Source: Aeromicrobium sp. Root236
Lineage (GTDB): Bacteria; Actinomycetota; Actinomycetes; Propionibacteriales; Nocardioidaceae
NCBI RefSeq assembly: GCF_001428805.1
Contig: NZ_LMIS01000001.1
Location: forward strand, 2,158,976-2,222,975
Length of the DNA: 64,000 nt
Direction: 5' to 3'
Part shown: positions 42,115 through 50,278 of the stretch, in pieces
Numbering within the stretch: the first letter of the stretch is position 1
Layout: each line of letters starts with the position of its first letter
Made by a program: the position numbers and the translations under genes
The notes under the pieces: model-generated
What the model saw: only the letters and a program-made list of their open reading frames with translations
What the model was told of the DNA's origin: nothing
Databases searched by the model: none

Positions 42115-42120
42115 GAGCGG

Positions 42121-43539
42121 ATGGGACTTGAGGGAGTGTCGTTTCCTACGGACAGCACGTCAGCAGCGGCCCGGACGATCCTGTCCGACGCGTTGCGCAA
42201 GGCCGACCCGGTCGGCGCGCGGGCGGTCGAGAACGAGACCAACTGGCGCCGCAACTACCTCAACCACTTCCGTCGTGCCCTCGAAGCCGGCATCGGCGAG
42301 GCCACCGCCGCGCACTCGATCGCGGCCGAGGGCCTGCGCAGCGCCCACGACCTGATGCGGTTCGGTGACGTCGCGCTCGACGACGCGATCACCGGCACCG
42401 CTCTGTCACAGGTGTTCCACACCCGCACCGTCACGGGAGACGCCGAGCCGGAGACCGAGCTGTCGATCCCCTATCGCGGCGAGCGGCTCCGCGGCCAGGC
42501 GCTGCTGGACCAGCTCGACGCATGGGTCGACCGGGGCGTCATCACGCAGTCGTGCTCCGAGGCGGTCCAGACGGTCCAGGACAACCCCGAGTGGCTGCGG
42601 CTCGAGGGCGACACGATCGTGGTGCTGGGAGCCGGCGCCGAGATGGCGCCCTATCGCGCGTTGCTGCGCTGGGGTGCCGAGGTCGTCGCGATCGACCTGC
42701 CCCGTCCCGACATGCAGGAGCGCGTCCGCACGTACGCCGAGCAGTCGGCCAGCCGCGTGCACGTCCCGGCCCGCATCGTGACGAACGGCGACGACGACTC
42801 CGGCGCCGACCTGGTCACCGAGCTGTCGGCCGTCGCGCACTGGCTCGACGGGTTCAAGGGCCGCCTGGTGCTGGGCAACTACTGCTATGCCGACGGCTCG
42901 TCCCACGTACGGGTGTCGATGGCCGCCGACGCGCTCGCCGCCCACCTCGTGCAGCAGCGACACGACACGGCACTCGCGTTCCTCGCGACACCGACCGACA
43001 CGTTCGCGGTGCCGGCGGCCGAGGTCGCGTACGCCAACCGCGCCTACGCCGAGTCGTCCAGGATGCTTCGCGCGCCCTTGCGGATGATCAGCGGAGGCCG
43101 GCTCCTGCAGCGCAACTACCCGCCCGGCGCCGACCCCGGCGTGTGCGATGCCCTGGTGCCGCAGCAGGGTCCCAACTACGCCCTCGCCAAGCGACTCCAG
43201 CGCTGGCGCGCGACCACCGCGCGCGACCAGGGCACGACGGTGTCGCTCAACGTCGCACCCGCGACGCGTACGCGCTCGGTCGTCAAGAACAAGGCGCTCG
43301 CTGCGGCGTACGCGGGGGCGCACCGGTTCGGCGTCGAGGTCTTCGAGCCGGCGACGAGCAACACGCTGATGGCGGCCCTCATGGCGTACGACCTGAAGTC
43401 CGGCGCCCCCGCGCAGCCGGAGCCGTGGCAGGACGAGGCGGTCAACGCCGCACACGGCGGGCTGTGGACGACGGCCTATCACCCGCGCAGCGCGCTGGGA
43501 CTCGCCGCGGTGCTCGGCATCGGCGCCCTCCGAGGCTGA
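42121..43539 (+). CDS. uncharacterised protein with Rossmann-like dinucleotide motif
   Basis: 472 residues, family not recognised. A helical N-terminal region (about 1-150) precedes V-V-L-G-A-G-A-E-M (about 163-171), then G-A-E-V-V-A-I-D-L-P-R-P (about 181-192). That is a glycine-rich loop followed by an acidic strand end, as in NAD(P)- or SAM-binding folds. A later N-Y-P-P-G-A-D-P-G segment and H-G-G-L-W-T-T-A-Y near the C-terminus look conserved. There is no signal peptide. It is convergent with the hydratase gene across a strong hairpin. Enzymatic activity is possible but unproven. Confidence 0.7.
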   Translation: MGLEGVSFPTDSTSAAARTILSDALRKADPVGARAVENETNWRRNYLNHFRRALEAGIGEATAAHSIAAEGLRSAHDLMRFGDVALDDAITGTALSQVFHTRTVTGDAEPETELSIPYRGERLRGQALLDQLDAWVDRGVITQSCSEAVQTVQDNPEWLRLEGDTIVVLGAGAEMAPYRALLRWGAEVVAIDLPRPDMQERVRTYAEQSASRVHVPARIVTNGDDDSGADLVTELSAVAHWLDGFKGRLVLGNYCYADGSSHVRVSMAADALAAHLVQQRHDTALAFLATPTDTFAVPAAEVAYANRAYAESSRMLRAPLRMISGGRLLQRNYPPGADPGVCDALVPQQGPNYALAKRLQRWRATTARDQGTTVSLNVAPATRTRSVVKNKALAAAYAGAHRFGVEVFEPATSNTLMAALMAYDLKSGAPAQPEPWQDEAVNAAHGGLWTTAYHPRSALGLAAVLGIGALRG

Positions 43540-43553
43540 CGCCCGCCACGCCC

Positions 43554-43619
43554 GCCAACTTTTGAAGCGTTGGGCAGGCTCCCAGCCGGTTTTACCTGCG
43601 CAAGGCTTCAAAAGTTGGC
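43554..43619. terminator. bidirectional terminator-like hairpin
   Basis: Perfect 15-bp arms GCCAACTTTTGAAGC (43554-43568) and GCTTCAAAAGTTGGC (43605-43619) with a 36-bp loop. T-runs lie inside each arm, so either strand gives a stem with a U-stretch. It lies between the convergent genes ending at 43539 and 43632. Unusually strong for this window. Confidence 0.75.
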
Positions 43620-43631
43620 CAGGAGCCCGGC

Positions 43632-44384
43632 TCAGCGACCGGTGAACGTGGCCTTGCGCTTGTCGAGGAACGCCTGGCCGCCCTCGGCGAAGTCGGCGGT
43701 CGAGAACAGGGCGATCTGACCGGCGCGCTCGCGGTCGAGCGCCTCGTCGAGGTGGCTCAGAGTCGTGGCGTTGATGGCCGCCTTCGTGGCCCCGAGCGCG
43801 ACGGTCGGGCCGTTGCCGAGCTTGTCGATCAGTGTCGCCAGCTCCGCGTCGTACGCCTCGTCGTCGAGCGACTTGTGGATCAGGCCGATCTCCGCCGCGA
43901 CGTCGGCGGGGAGCCGCTCGCCGAGCAGCGCCATCCGGTTGGCGCGGGCGCGGCCGATCGATGCCGCGATGAGCTCGGTGGCACCGCCGTCGGGCATCAG
44001 GCCGATGTTGACGAAGGCGAGCAGGAAGTAGCTGGACCGCTTCGCCAGCGTGAGGTCGGCGGCGATCGCGATGGAGACACCGACGCCGGCGGCGAGGCCG
44101 TTCACCGCGCTGACGACGGGCACGGGCGTACGCGTGATCGCCCGGACCAACCGGTTCGCGCCGTCGAGCGTTGCGGCGCCGTCGAAGCCGGGGCCGAGCG
44201 CGGCACCGGAGCTGAACGCCCGACCGCTGCCCGTGATGACGATGAGGCGCAGGTCCGACGCCTCCTCGATCGCAGCGGCGGCATCGTCGAGCATGTCGGC
44301 CGTGAGGGCGTTGAGCCGCTCGGGCTCGTTCCACGTGATCGTGAGGACACCGTCGGTGGTGTCGAGCAAGACGGACGTGCTCAT
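43632..44384 (-). CDS. enoyl-CoA hydratase/isomerase, PaaG-like
   Basis: 250-residue crotonase-fold protein. S-S-G-A-A-L-G (about 58) and A-A-G-V-G-V-S-I-A (about 100) shape the oxyanion hole. The catalytic position carries Asp in F-V-N-I-G-L-M-P-D-G-G-A-T, as in PaaG-type isomerases, not the usual Glu pair. PaaG acts in phenylacetate degradation; no other paa gene is here, so the substrate is open. The ATG at 44384 has GGAGG 6 nt upstream and overlaps the hydrolase stop (ATGA). Confidence 0.83.
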   Translation of the reverse strand: MSTSVLLDTTDGVLTITWNEPERLNALTADMLDDAAAAIEEASDLRLIVITGSGRAFSSGAALGPGFDGAATLDGANRLVRAITRTPVPVVSAVNGLAAGVGVSIAIAADLTLAKRSSYFLLAFVNIGLMPDGGATELIAASIGRARANRMALLGERLPADVAAEIGLIHKSLDDEAYDAELATLIDKLGNGPTVALGATKAAINATTLSHLDEALDRERAGQIALFSTADFAEGGQAFLDKRKATFTGR

Positions 44385-45241
44385 GGGTTCCTCCATTGGC
44401 CGAGCAGCGTCTGCAGCACCGCGATGAGCGCGATGGGCTGGTCGAGCATGATGTGGTGGCCGGCGTCGCGGATGACCGTGACCGGCACGTTGCGGCCCAG
44501 GCGCTCGGCGACGACGTCGGTGATGTCGGTCGTGGCCATGCCGCGCTCGCCGCGGATCAGCGCGATGTCGCAGGTCGCCTCGGCGAGGTCCTCGGGCTCC
44601 ATCCGCGCCCGCAGGAAGATCCGCGGGTCGAACTTCCACGTCCAGCCGCCCTCGACCTCCCGGATCGAGCCTACGGCGATGTGCTGGTGGATGTAGGGCA
44701 GCGTCGCGGCGTCCGCCGGAAGCGTACGGAAGCGAGCCAGGATGGATTCGCGGTCGGCATAGGTCTTGTTGCCCGGCACGTGCTCCTTGGCAACCCATTC
44801 CCGCGCCTCGGGCGACATCTCGCGGACCGGCGAGTCGATCGCCGCGGCTCCGCGGATCGCGTGGCCATGGCGCTGGGCTGCGGTCAGCACCACGAAACCG
44901 CCCATGCTGTGACCGAGCAGGACTGGCGGTTCGTCGGACTCGGCGCGGGCTACGGCCATGAGCTCGTCGGCCCAGGCATCGAGCGAGTAGCGCTCGCGCC
45001 GACCGCTGTCGCCGTGCCCGCTCAGGTCGACCGCGATGACACGATGCCCTGCAGCGAGGTGAGGCGCGACGTGGTCCCACCAGCCGGCGTGGGCCGCACC
45101 GCCGTGCACCAGGATCGCGACCGGGTCGCCGCTCTTGCCCCACGCGCGGTACGCGATGCGTACGCCGTCGGCGTCGACCTCGGCCCGGTCGTACGACTGC
45201 CCCAAGGCATCGGTGAACCACGTGGGAATCTCTGGGCTCAT
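44381..45241 (-). CDS. alpha/beta hydrolase
   Basis: 286 residues. Oxyanion H-G-G (about 50), nucleophile elbow G-H-S-M-G-G (about 113-118), acid near 233 and His in D-A-G-H-H-I-M (about 262-268). The type includes haloalkane-dehalogenase and C-C hydrolase-like enzymes; no diagnostic residue decides. AGGAGG is 7 nt before the ATG at 45241. It is the first gene of a pair with the PaaG-like enzyme, suggesting coupled steps in acid or CoA-thioester breakdown. Confidence 0.82.
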   Translation of the reverse strand: MSPEIPTWFTDALGQSYDRAEVDADGVRIAYRAWGKSGDPVAILVHGGAAHAGWWDHVAPHLAAGHRVIAVDLSGHGDSGRRERYSLDAWADELMAVARAESDEPPVLLGHSMGGFVVLTAAQRHGHAIRGAAAIDSPVREMSPEAREWVAKEHVPGNKTYADRESILARFRTLPADAATLPYIHQHIAVGSIREVEGGWTWKFDPRIFLRARMEPEDLAEATCDIALIRGERGMATTDITDVVAERLGRNVPVTVIRDAGHHIMLDQPIALIAVLQTLLGQWRNP

Positions 45242-45374
45242 CCGAGGCCTCCTCACGTGCCTGTTCGGGCCGACTCTAGGCCAGCCGCCCAGTCGAACCG
45301 CGTTCAGGTTCGCGCCGAGTCTAAGAACTTCCCCAGTGTTGATGGTTGCGCGCAGAAACCTTGCCGGATCCCGA

Positions 45375-45380
45375 CATCAT
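45375..45380 (+). promoter_or_regulatory. -10 box of the leaderless secreted-protein gene
   Basis: CATCAT, 6 nt before the GTG at 45387. An ATG at 45379 is in another frame and stops at once, so it is not the start. Confidence 0.4.
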
Positions 45381-45386
45381 GAGCAC

Positions 45387-46397
45387 GTGAAGATCTCGGG
45401 TCGTTGGTCGGCCGTCCCTCCTGTCGTCCTCGTCGCGTCAGCAGTTCTGACCGCAACCGTCCTGTCGGGACCCGCCCAGGCCGCCACGACGCCCACCATC
45501 TCCGGCACCGTGACCAACCAGCAGGGCGAACGCCTCAGCGACATCGTCGTCCTTGGCGAGCGTTACGACTCGACTGATCACAGGTGGCAGGTCGAGGACC
45601 GCACCAGCACGAACGCGAACGGCCAGTACTCACTCACGTCGCGCGCCGGGACGTACCGCCTCTTCTTCCACGACATGCAGTCCGCCGTCTACGCCCAACG
45701 CTGGTACCCGAACGCCGGCTGGTCCGGCGGCGCAACGTCGATCACGGTCACCCGCTACTCGGTCCCACGTCGCAACGTCGTCATGCCGGTCGGCGCCACG
45801 ATCAGCGGCACGGTGAGTCCCCGCCAGGCCGGCTTGGTGGTCGAGGCTGACAGCCATCCCTGGAACGTCGTCCCGGACGGCGAGGACGACCCTCACTTCG
45901 ACGTGACGGACGACGACGGGCACTACACGATCACCGGGCTTCCGGCCGGAACCCAGCACGTGAAGGTCGAGGCTCGAGACCCCGCACGAGGACCCGACGA
46001 CACGGCGCAGTTCTGGTACGGCCAGAGCGCGTACTACGAGAAGTCGACCCCCGTGAGCACGCCGATCGGCAAGACCGTCACCGGCATCGACATCACGGCA
46101 CCGGTCGCCAAGCACATCACCGGCAGGCTGCGGTTGCCGAGCCGGGTGTCGCCGCGGCGCGCGATCGTGTTCGTCTGGGATCGCTACGACAACCTGGTCG
46201 AGCAGGTGAACACCGAGCTGGACGGCACCTGGAAGGCTCCGGTGGCCGCGGGCTACTACAAGATCCAGTACGGGGTCGACTACGGCGCCTCGTTCGAGCA
46301 GAAGTGGCACGGCGGCACGAGCTTCGGGACGGCCTCCAGTGTCGTGCTCTCGCCCACGGCGACGTCAGCCACGGTGAACGACTCCATGCACTTCTAG
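45387..46397 (+). CDS. secreted CnaB/carboxypeptidase-regulatory-like protein
   Basis: 336 residues. Signal peptide (about 1-31, cleavage near A-Q-A-A), then three repeats (starting about 38, 140 and 225). Each has a V-x-G-x-V start and a closing W-Y-x-x-x or W-H-G-G motif followed by a strand ending like G-x-x-V-T-G-I-D. This repeat type is common in actinobacterial surface proteins. No wall-sorting signal. It belongs to the same group as the protein at 1803. The last 16 codons are copied as a remnant at 47535-47585. Confidence 0.72.
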   Translation: MKISGRWSAVPPVVLVASAVLTATVLSGPAQAATTPTISGTVTNQQGERLSDIVVLGERYDSTDHRWQVEDRTSTNANGQYSLTSRAGTYRLFFHDMQSAVYAQRWYPNAGWSGGATSITVTRYSVPRRNVVMPVGATISGTVSPRQAGLVVEADSHPWNVVPDGEDDPHFDVTDDDGHYTITGLPAGTQHVKVEARDPARGPDDTAQFWYGQSAYYEKSTPVSTPIGKTVTGIDITAPVAKHITGRLRLPSRVSPRRAIVFVWDRYDNLVEQVNTELDGTWKAPVAAGYYKIQYGVDYGASFEQKWHGGTSFGTASSVVLSPTATSATVNDSMHF

Positions 46398-46418
46398 GCT
46401 TCCGAGCCGAGTGGCTGG

Positions 46419-46424
46419 CAGGAT
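46419..46424 (+). promoter_or_regulatory. -10 box deciding the SolA-like start
   Basis: CAGGAT is 6 nt before the second of two adjacent ATG codons (46431) and only 3 nt before the first (46428), so the second is chosen. Confidence 0.4.
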
Positions 46425-46430
46425 CGAATG

Positions 46431-47528
46431 ATGCAGCAGCCGAGCGTCATCGTGGTCGGCGGCGGCGCGATGGGTTCGAGCGTCGCGTGCGAGTTGGCGC
46501 GGCGAGGTCATCAGGTCACGGTCCTGGAGCAGCACGCCATGCTGCATCCCCAGGGCAGCTCTCACGGCTCGTCCCGGATCGTGCGACTCGTCTACGACGA
46601 CCCGTTCTACGTACGGCTCGCCCTGACCGCCCGCCCGTTGTGGGACGAGCTGCAGCAGCAGAGCGACCTCGAGGTGTTCCGCCAGACCGGCGGCGTCGAC
46701 CACGGTCCCCGCGAGCTCCTGGAACCCTTCGCTGCTGCGCTCGACCAAGCCGGGGTGGCGTACGAGTGGCTCACCGCCGAGCAGGCCGCAGATCGCTGGC
46801 CGGGCCTGCGCTTCGACCAGACCGTGCTGTTCCAGCCCGACGCCGGGGTGGCGCACCCCGACCACACGCTGACGATCCTGCAGCGCGAAGCCATCGCGCA
46901 CGGCGCCGCATGGCATCCGCACACTCGGGTCGATGCGATCGACGAGACGGATGCCGGCGTCAGCGTCACGGCGGGCGAACGTACGTTCACCGCCGACCGG
47001 GTCGTGCTCACCGCCGGCGTCTGGAGCCACCGGCTCGCCGACCTGCCGGCCGAGACCGCGACCCAGGTGCAGCCTGCTCACTTCACGCCGAACGACGAGG
47101 CAACACCGTGGCCGACGTTCATCCACCGCCGCACCGACGAGCACGGCGAGGCGATCCCCGAGGCGTACGGGCTGCCGTCGCCCGATGGCATCAAGGTCGG
47201 CTTCCACGGCGGCGGCAAGGTGGTCGACCCGGACGATCGCGACTTCGCGGTCGTCGAGGCAGAGGTCGACGACCTTCGAACGTACGTCGGGGAGTGGCTG
47301 CCCGGCGTCGACCCCGCGACCCTCGACTCCGGCACCTGCCTCTACGGCGGCCTGGCCGAGGACGACTTCATCATCGACCGCACCGGCCGGCTCACCATTG
47401 CGGCCGGGTTCTCCGGGCACGGCTTCAAGTTCGTGCCGCTCGTCGGCCGCATGGTCGCCGACCTCGTGGCGGGCACCGCAGATCCCGAGCCGAGGTTCAC
47501 TGTGGGGGCACATCGACCTGTGGGGTGA
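46431..47528 (+). CDS. monomeric sarcosine oxidase / N-methyltryptophan oxidase-like flavoenzyme
   Basis: 365 residues. FAD motif V-G-G-G-A-M-G-S-S (about 8-16). H-P-Q-G-S-S-H-G-S-S-R-I (about 40-51) is the MSOX/SolA signature. The covalent-flavin cysteine is Cys303 in G-T-C-L-Y-G, with D-D-F-I-I-D after it. The enzyme would oxidatively demethylate or deaminate an N-methyl or secondary amino acid, releasing peroxide. The substrate is not decided by sequence. It sits between a secreted-protein gene and a remnant of the same gene's 3' end. Confidence 0.88.
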   Translation: MQQPSVIVVGGGAMGSSVACELARRGHQVTVLEQHAMLHPQGSSHGSSRIVRLVYDDPFYVRLALTARPLWDELQQQSDLEVFRQTGGVDHGPRELLEPFAAALDQAGVAYEWLTAEQAADRWPGLRFDQTVLFQPDAGVAHPDHTLTILQREAIAHGAAWHPHTRVDAIDETDAGVSVTAGERTFTADRVVLTAGVWSHRLADLPAETATQVQPAHFTPNDEATPWPTFIHRRTDEHGEAIPEAYGLPSPDGIKVGFHGGGKVVDPDDRDFAVVEAEVDDLRTYVGEWLPGVDPATLDSGTCLYGGLAEDDFIIDRTGRLTIAAGFSGHGFKFVPLVGRMVADLVAGTADPEPRFTVGAHRPVG

Positions 47529-47534
47529 GGCAGG

Positions 47535-47585
47535 ATGTCTCCAACAGCGACGTCGGTCACAGTGAACGACTCCCTGCGCTTCTAG
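47535..47585 (+). pseudogene. remnant of a second copy of the secreted CnaB-like gene (3' end)
   Basis: Reads M-S-P-T-A-T-S-V-T-V-N-D-S-L-R-F-stop. The last 15 residues of the gene ending at 46397 are S-P-T-A-T-S-A-T-V-N-D-S-M-H-F. Twelve of 15 match, and the DNA is alike through the TAG and the following GGC. It starts 6 bp after the oxidase stop. Either a tandem paralogue was deleted down to this tail when the oxidase gene was gained, or the oxidase replaced its body. It may still form a 16-codon ORF. Confidence 0.7.
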
Positions 47586-47590
47586 GCCTT

Positions 47591-47596
47591 TAGGGT
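47591..47596 (+). promoter_or_regulatory. -10 box of the leaderless SDR gene
   Basis: TAGGGT, 6 nt before the ATG at 47603. The in-frame GTG at 47597 touches the box and cannot be the start of that transcript. Confidence 0.45.
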
Positions 47597-47602
47597 GTGA
47601 CC

Positions 47603-48460
47603 ATGTCACTTGCAGGCAAGACCATCATCATGTCCGGCGGGTCCCGTGGGATCGGCGAGGCCATCGCGCTGCGCGCCGCCCGGGACGGCGCCAACGTCGC
47701 CCTCCTCGCCAAGACGACCGAGCCGCACCCCAAGCTGCCCGGCACGATCTACACCGCTGCGGCGGCGATCGAGGAGGCCGGCGGCAAGGCGCTCCCGCTC
47801 GTCGGTGACATCCGCGACGACGAGTTCGTCATCGACGCCGTCGCCAAGACGGCCGAGGCGTTCGGCGGCATCGACATCGTGGTCAACAACGCGAGCGCGA
47901 TCGACCTGACCGACACCGCCGAGGTCTCGATGAAGAAGTACGACCTCATGAACGACATCAACACGCGCGGCTCCTTCCTGCTCGCCAAGTCCTCGATCGA
48001 GTGGCTCAAGAAGTCCGACAACGCCCACATCCTGACGCTGTCACCACCGCTGAGCCTCGACCCCAAGTGGTTCACGAAGCACACGGCCTACACGATCGCC
48101 AAGTACGGCATGAGCCTCGTGACGCTCGGCCTCAGCGAGGAGCTGCGCCCGTTCGGCATCGCCGCCAACTCGCTGTGGCCGCGCACCGCGATCGACACCG
48201 CCGCGGTCCGCAACGTCGTCGGCGCCGGCCTCGTCAGCCACTCCCGCACGCCGGCGATCATGGCCGACGCGGCGTACGAGATCATCACGAAGCCGAGCCG
48301 CGAGTACACCGGCCAGTTCCTGATCGACGACGACGTGCTCGAGGACGCCGGCGTCACAGACTTCTCGATCTACCTCAACGGCGGCACCGAGGAGGAGCTC
48401 GCGCTCGACTTCTGGGTCGAGCCCAAGGGCCCGCACAACCCCGAGCTCACGCTGCACTGA
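47603..48460 (+). CDS. SDR of the HSDL2 / citronellol-dehydrogenase-like group
   Basis: 285 residues. Cofactor motif S-G-G-S-R-G-I-G-E-A (about 11-20), N-N-A-S (about 95), S-P-P...Y-T-I-A-K (Ser about 149, Tyr about 162, Lys about 166). The long loop between the first two motifs and the G-T-I-Y-T-A-A stretch match HSDL2-like SDRs, which include citronellol/citronellal dehydrogenases (AtuB/AtuG type). With the AtuA operon 30 kb away this hints at terpene alcohol oxidation; that link is inference. Confidence 0.82.
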   Translation: MSLAGKTIIMSGGSRGIGEAIALRAARDGANVALLAKTTEPHPKLPGTIYTAAAAIEEAGGKALPLVGDIRDDEFVIDAVAKTAEAFGGIDIVVNNASAIDLTDTAEVSMKKYDLMNDINTRGSFLLAKSSIEWLKKSDNAHILTLSPPLSLDPKWFTKHTAYTIAKYGMSLVTLGLSEELRPFGIAANSLWPRTAIDTAAVRNVVGAGLVSHSRTPAIMADAAYEIITKPSREYTGQFLIDDDVLEDAGVTDFSIYLNGGTEEELALDFWVEPKGPHNPELTLH

Positions 48461-48464
48461 CGGT

Positions 48465-49325
48465 TTACTCGATGGCGGGGGCCAGGTAGGCACGGTCGGC
48501 GACGACGTCCTCTTCCCACATCCGGAAGTCGCGGCCGTGCATCAGACGTACGGGCGTCCGCGGATCGATGCCCAGGTTCTCGACGACCGTCCACGCCAGC
48601 TGCTGACGCTGCAAGGCATGCCCCTCGGCGGACAGGTCGCAGAGTGCGCCACCGCTGCCGGTCAGCGTGACCGTGACGCGGGCGGAGGTCTGCTCGATGG
48701 ACTTGACGCCGGTGCCGCGCCTGCAGAACGTACCCCAGTAGGTCGAATAGGTCCTGCCCTTCATCGGCTCCCCCGCCATCAATGCCTCGATCGCGGCTGC
48801 GGTCCGGGCCCGTGGTGTCCTGACGTCGAGGCTCGGCCAGATGGGTGCTGGCACCGCCACCAACTGGTCGGTGTCGTTGTCGACGAGGAACATCGTGGCC
48901 GGCGTCTCCGTCCGGCGCTGCATCGTCTTGGTCTTCCCGTCGACGGTGTAGCTGAGGGCGGTGCCGTCGACTCTCATGCCGGTGAACGACACGACTCTGT
49001 TCCGAGGACACCCCACGAGCGTCGAGCTCTCGACCTTCGCAGTGACTGTCGCGGGGGCCGGATCCAAGGCCCAGGTGCCGCCCACCGAGTTGCAACCGTC
49101 GTAGCCGGCGAACGTGCCGTCGTAGTTGAACCGGATGTACGGCGTGTTGGGGCCTCGGGCGGTCTTGGGAGTGGCGCCCCAGGTCCCGAGCAGCTGGCGC
49201 TCGGTCACCGACGGGCCAGCGTCGGACGGCGTTGCGTGCGTCGGCGACGGCCCGTCGGAGCCCAGCGTGCAGCCGCCGAGGAGCAGGACGAGCACTCCGG
49301 TGGCTTGGGCCGCAACGGTTCGCAT
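48465..49325 (-). CDS. lipoprotein with META-like and GerMN-like domains
   Basis: 286 residues. Lipobox L-L-G-G-C (Cys19) after a short signal peptide, so lipid-anchored outside the membrane. META-like domain (about 45-130) with L-L-G-T-W-G-A and Y-D-G-C-N-S-V-G-G-T-W. The C-terminal domain (about 175-275) resembles GerMN (A-A-I-E-A-L-M-A-G...V-V-E-N-L-G-I). GerMN in actinobacteria is known from LpqB-type proteins. META plus GerMN in one protein looks uncommon. Convergent with the SDR, 4 bp apart. Confidence 0.7.
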   Translation of the reverse strand: MRTVAAQATGVLVLLLGGCTLGSDGPSPTHATPSDAGPSVTERQLLGTWGATPKTARGPNTPYIRFNYDGTFAGYDGCNSVGGTWALDPAPATVTAKVESSTLVGCPRNRVVSFTGMRVDGTALSYTVDGKTKTMQRRTETPATMFLVDNDTDQLVAVPAPIWPSLDVRTPRARTAAAIEALMAGEPMKGRTYSTYWGTFCRRGTGVKSIEQTSARVTVTLTGSGGALCDLSAEGHALQRQQLAWTVVENLGIDPRTPVRLMHGRDFRMWEEDVVADRAYLAPAIE

Positions 49326-49380
49326 ACTTCACTATGTCGGCGCGGTGACGCATCGTCTCGAAGTTTCTCCACCAAGGTAC

Positions 49381-49412
49381 TTGACACATCGGTTAATTAA
49401 CGAATACGTTAA
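49381..49412 (+). promoter_or_regulatory. promoter and operator of the ArsR-SRPBCC operon
   Basis: -35 TTGACA (49381-49386), 18-nt spacer, TACGTT (49405-49410). A perfect palindrome TTAACG-N4-CGTTAA (49397-49412) covers the -10, 5 bp before the ArsR ATG. This layout is typical of an autoregulated ArsR-family repressor. Confidence 0.65.
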
Positions 49413-49416
49413 ATGC

Positions 49417-49788
49417 ATGGCAACCGATCAGCTCAGCAAGGTGTTCTCGGCACTCGCCGACCCGACGCGGCGTGACATCCTCACGCGGCTGGGTCAGGGG
49501 GACGCCACTGTCACCGAGCTCGCCGACCCGTTCCCGATCAGCCTCCCGGCGATCTCGCGACACCTCAAGGTGCTCGAGACCGCCGGCCTGATCAGCCGGG
49601 ACAAGCGGGCGCAGTGGCGGACGAACAGCCTCGAGGCTGCGCCACTCAAGGAGGCGACGACGTGGATGGAACACCTCAGCCACCTGTGGGATGACCGCTT
49701 CGACCGTCTCGACGCGCATCTCGCCGCCATGAAGGCCCTGCAGGACCCCACGGACACCGACAAGGAAAAGGGACAGAACGATGACTGA
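49417..49788 (+). CDS. ArsR family regulator
   Basis: 123 residues. Winged HTH: F-S-A-L-A-D-P-T-R-R-D-I-L-T-R-L (about 10-25), recognition helix in L-P-A-I-S-R-H-L-K-V-L-E-T-A-G-L-I (about 44-60). No metal-binding C-x-C is seen, so it is of the non-metal, SRPBCC-linked type (SdpR/YdfF-like). It overlaps the next gene by 8 bp and has an operator on its own promoter. Confidence 0.9.
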   Translation: MATDQLSKVFSALADPTRRDILTRLGQGDATVTELADPFPISLPAISRHLKVLETAGLISRDKRAQWRTNSLEAAPLKEATTWMEHLSHLWDDRFDRLDAHLAAMKALQDPTDTDKEKGQNDD

Positions 49789-50278
49789 AACCACGTACGA
49801 GGTCAACATCTCGCGCTACTTCGACGCCCCGCCGGAGCTCGTCTACCGGGCGTTCTCGGATCCCGAGCAGCTGGCTCAGTGGTTCGGGCCGCTGATGTTC
49901 GTCGTCCCGATCGACACCGTCGACATCGACGTACGGAGCGGTGGCCACTGGAAGATGACGATGGTCGGCAAGGACAACCCCGAGTGGCGGGCGCCGATCA
50001 ACGCATCGTTCACCGAGGTCGTCGAGAACCAGCTCATCGTCGGCTACGAGACCGCCGAGTCGATCCCCGGCATCGAGGACGGCACGCAGATGTCGCTGTC
50101 GATCGAGTTCATCCCCGAGGGCGACGGCACTCGCCTCCAGCTGCGCCAGGGCCCGTTCCCCGAGCAGATGCACGAGATGAGCGAGCTCGGCTGGAACCAG
50201 TCGTTCTACAAGCTCGACGCCCTGCTCGCGACGCCGGCGCAGTACCGCAACACGCCCACGGAGGCGGACGCGTCATGA
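49781..50278 (+). CDS. SRPBCC (AHSA1/START-like) protein
   Basis: 165 residues. The AHSA1-type fold opens with V-N-I-S-R-Y-F-D-A-P-P-E-L-V-Y-R-A-F-S-D-P-E-Q-L (about 8-32), followed by W-F-G-P. It forms a hydrophobic ligand cavity. In ArsR-SRPBCC operons the ligand and purpose are usually unknown. ATGA overlap with the next gene. Confidence 0.88.
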   Translation: MTETTYEVNISRYFDAPPELVYRAFSDPEQLAQWFGPLMFVVPIDTVDIDVRSGGHWKMTMVGKDNPEWRAPINASFTEVVENQLIVGYETAESIPGIEDGTQMSLSIEFIPEGDGTRLQLRQGPFPEQMHEMSELGWNQSFYKLDALLATPAQYRNTPTEADAS

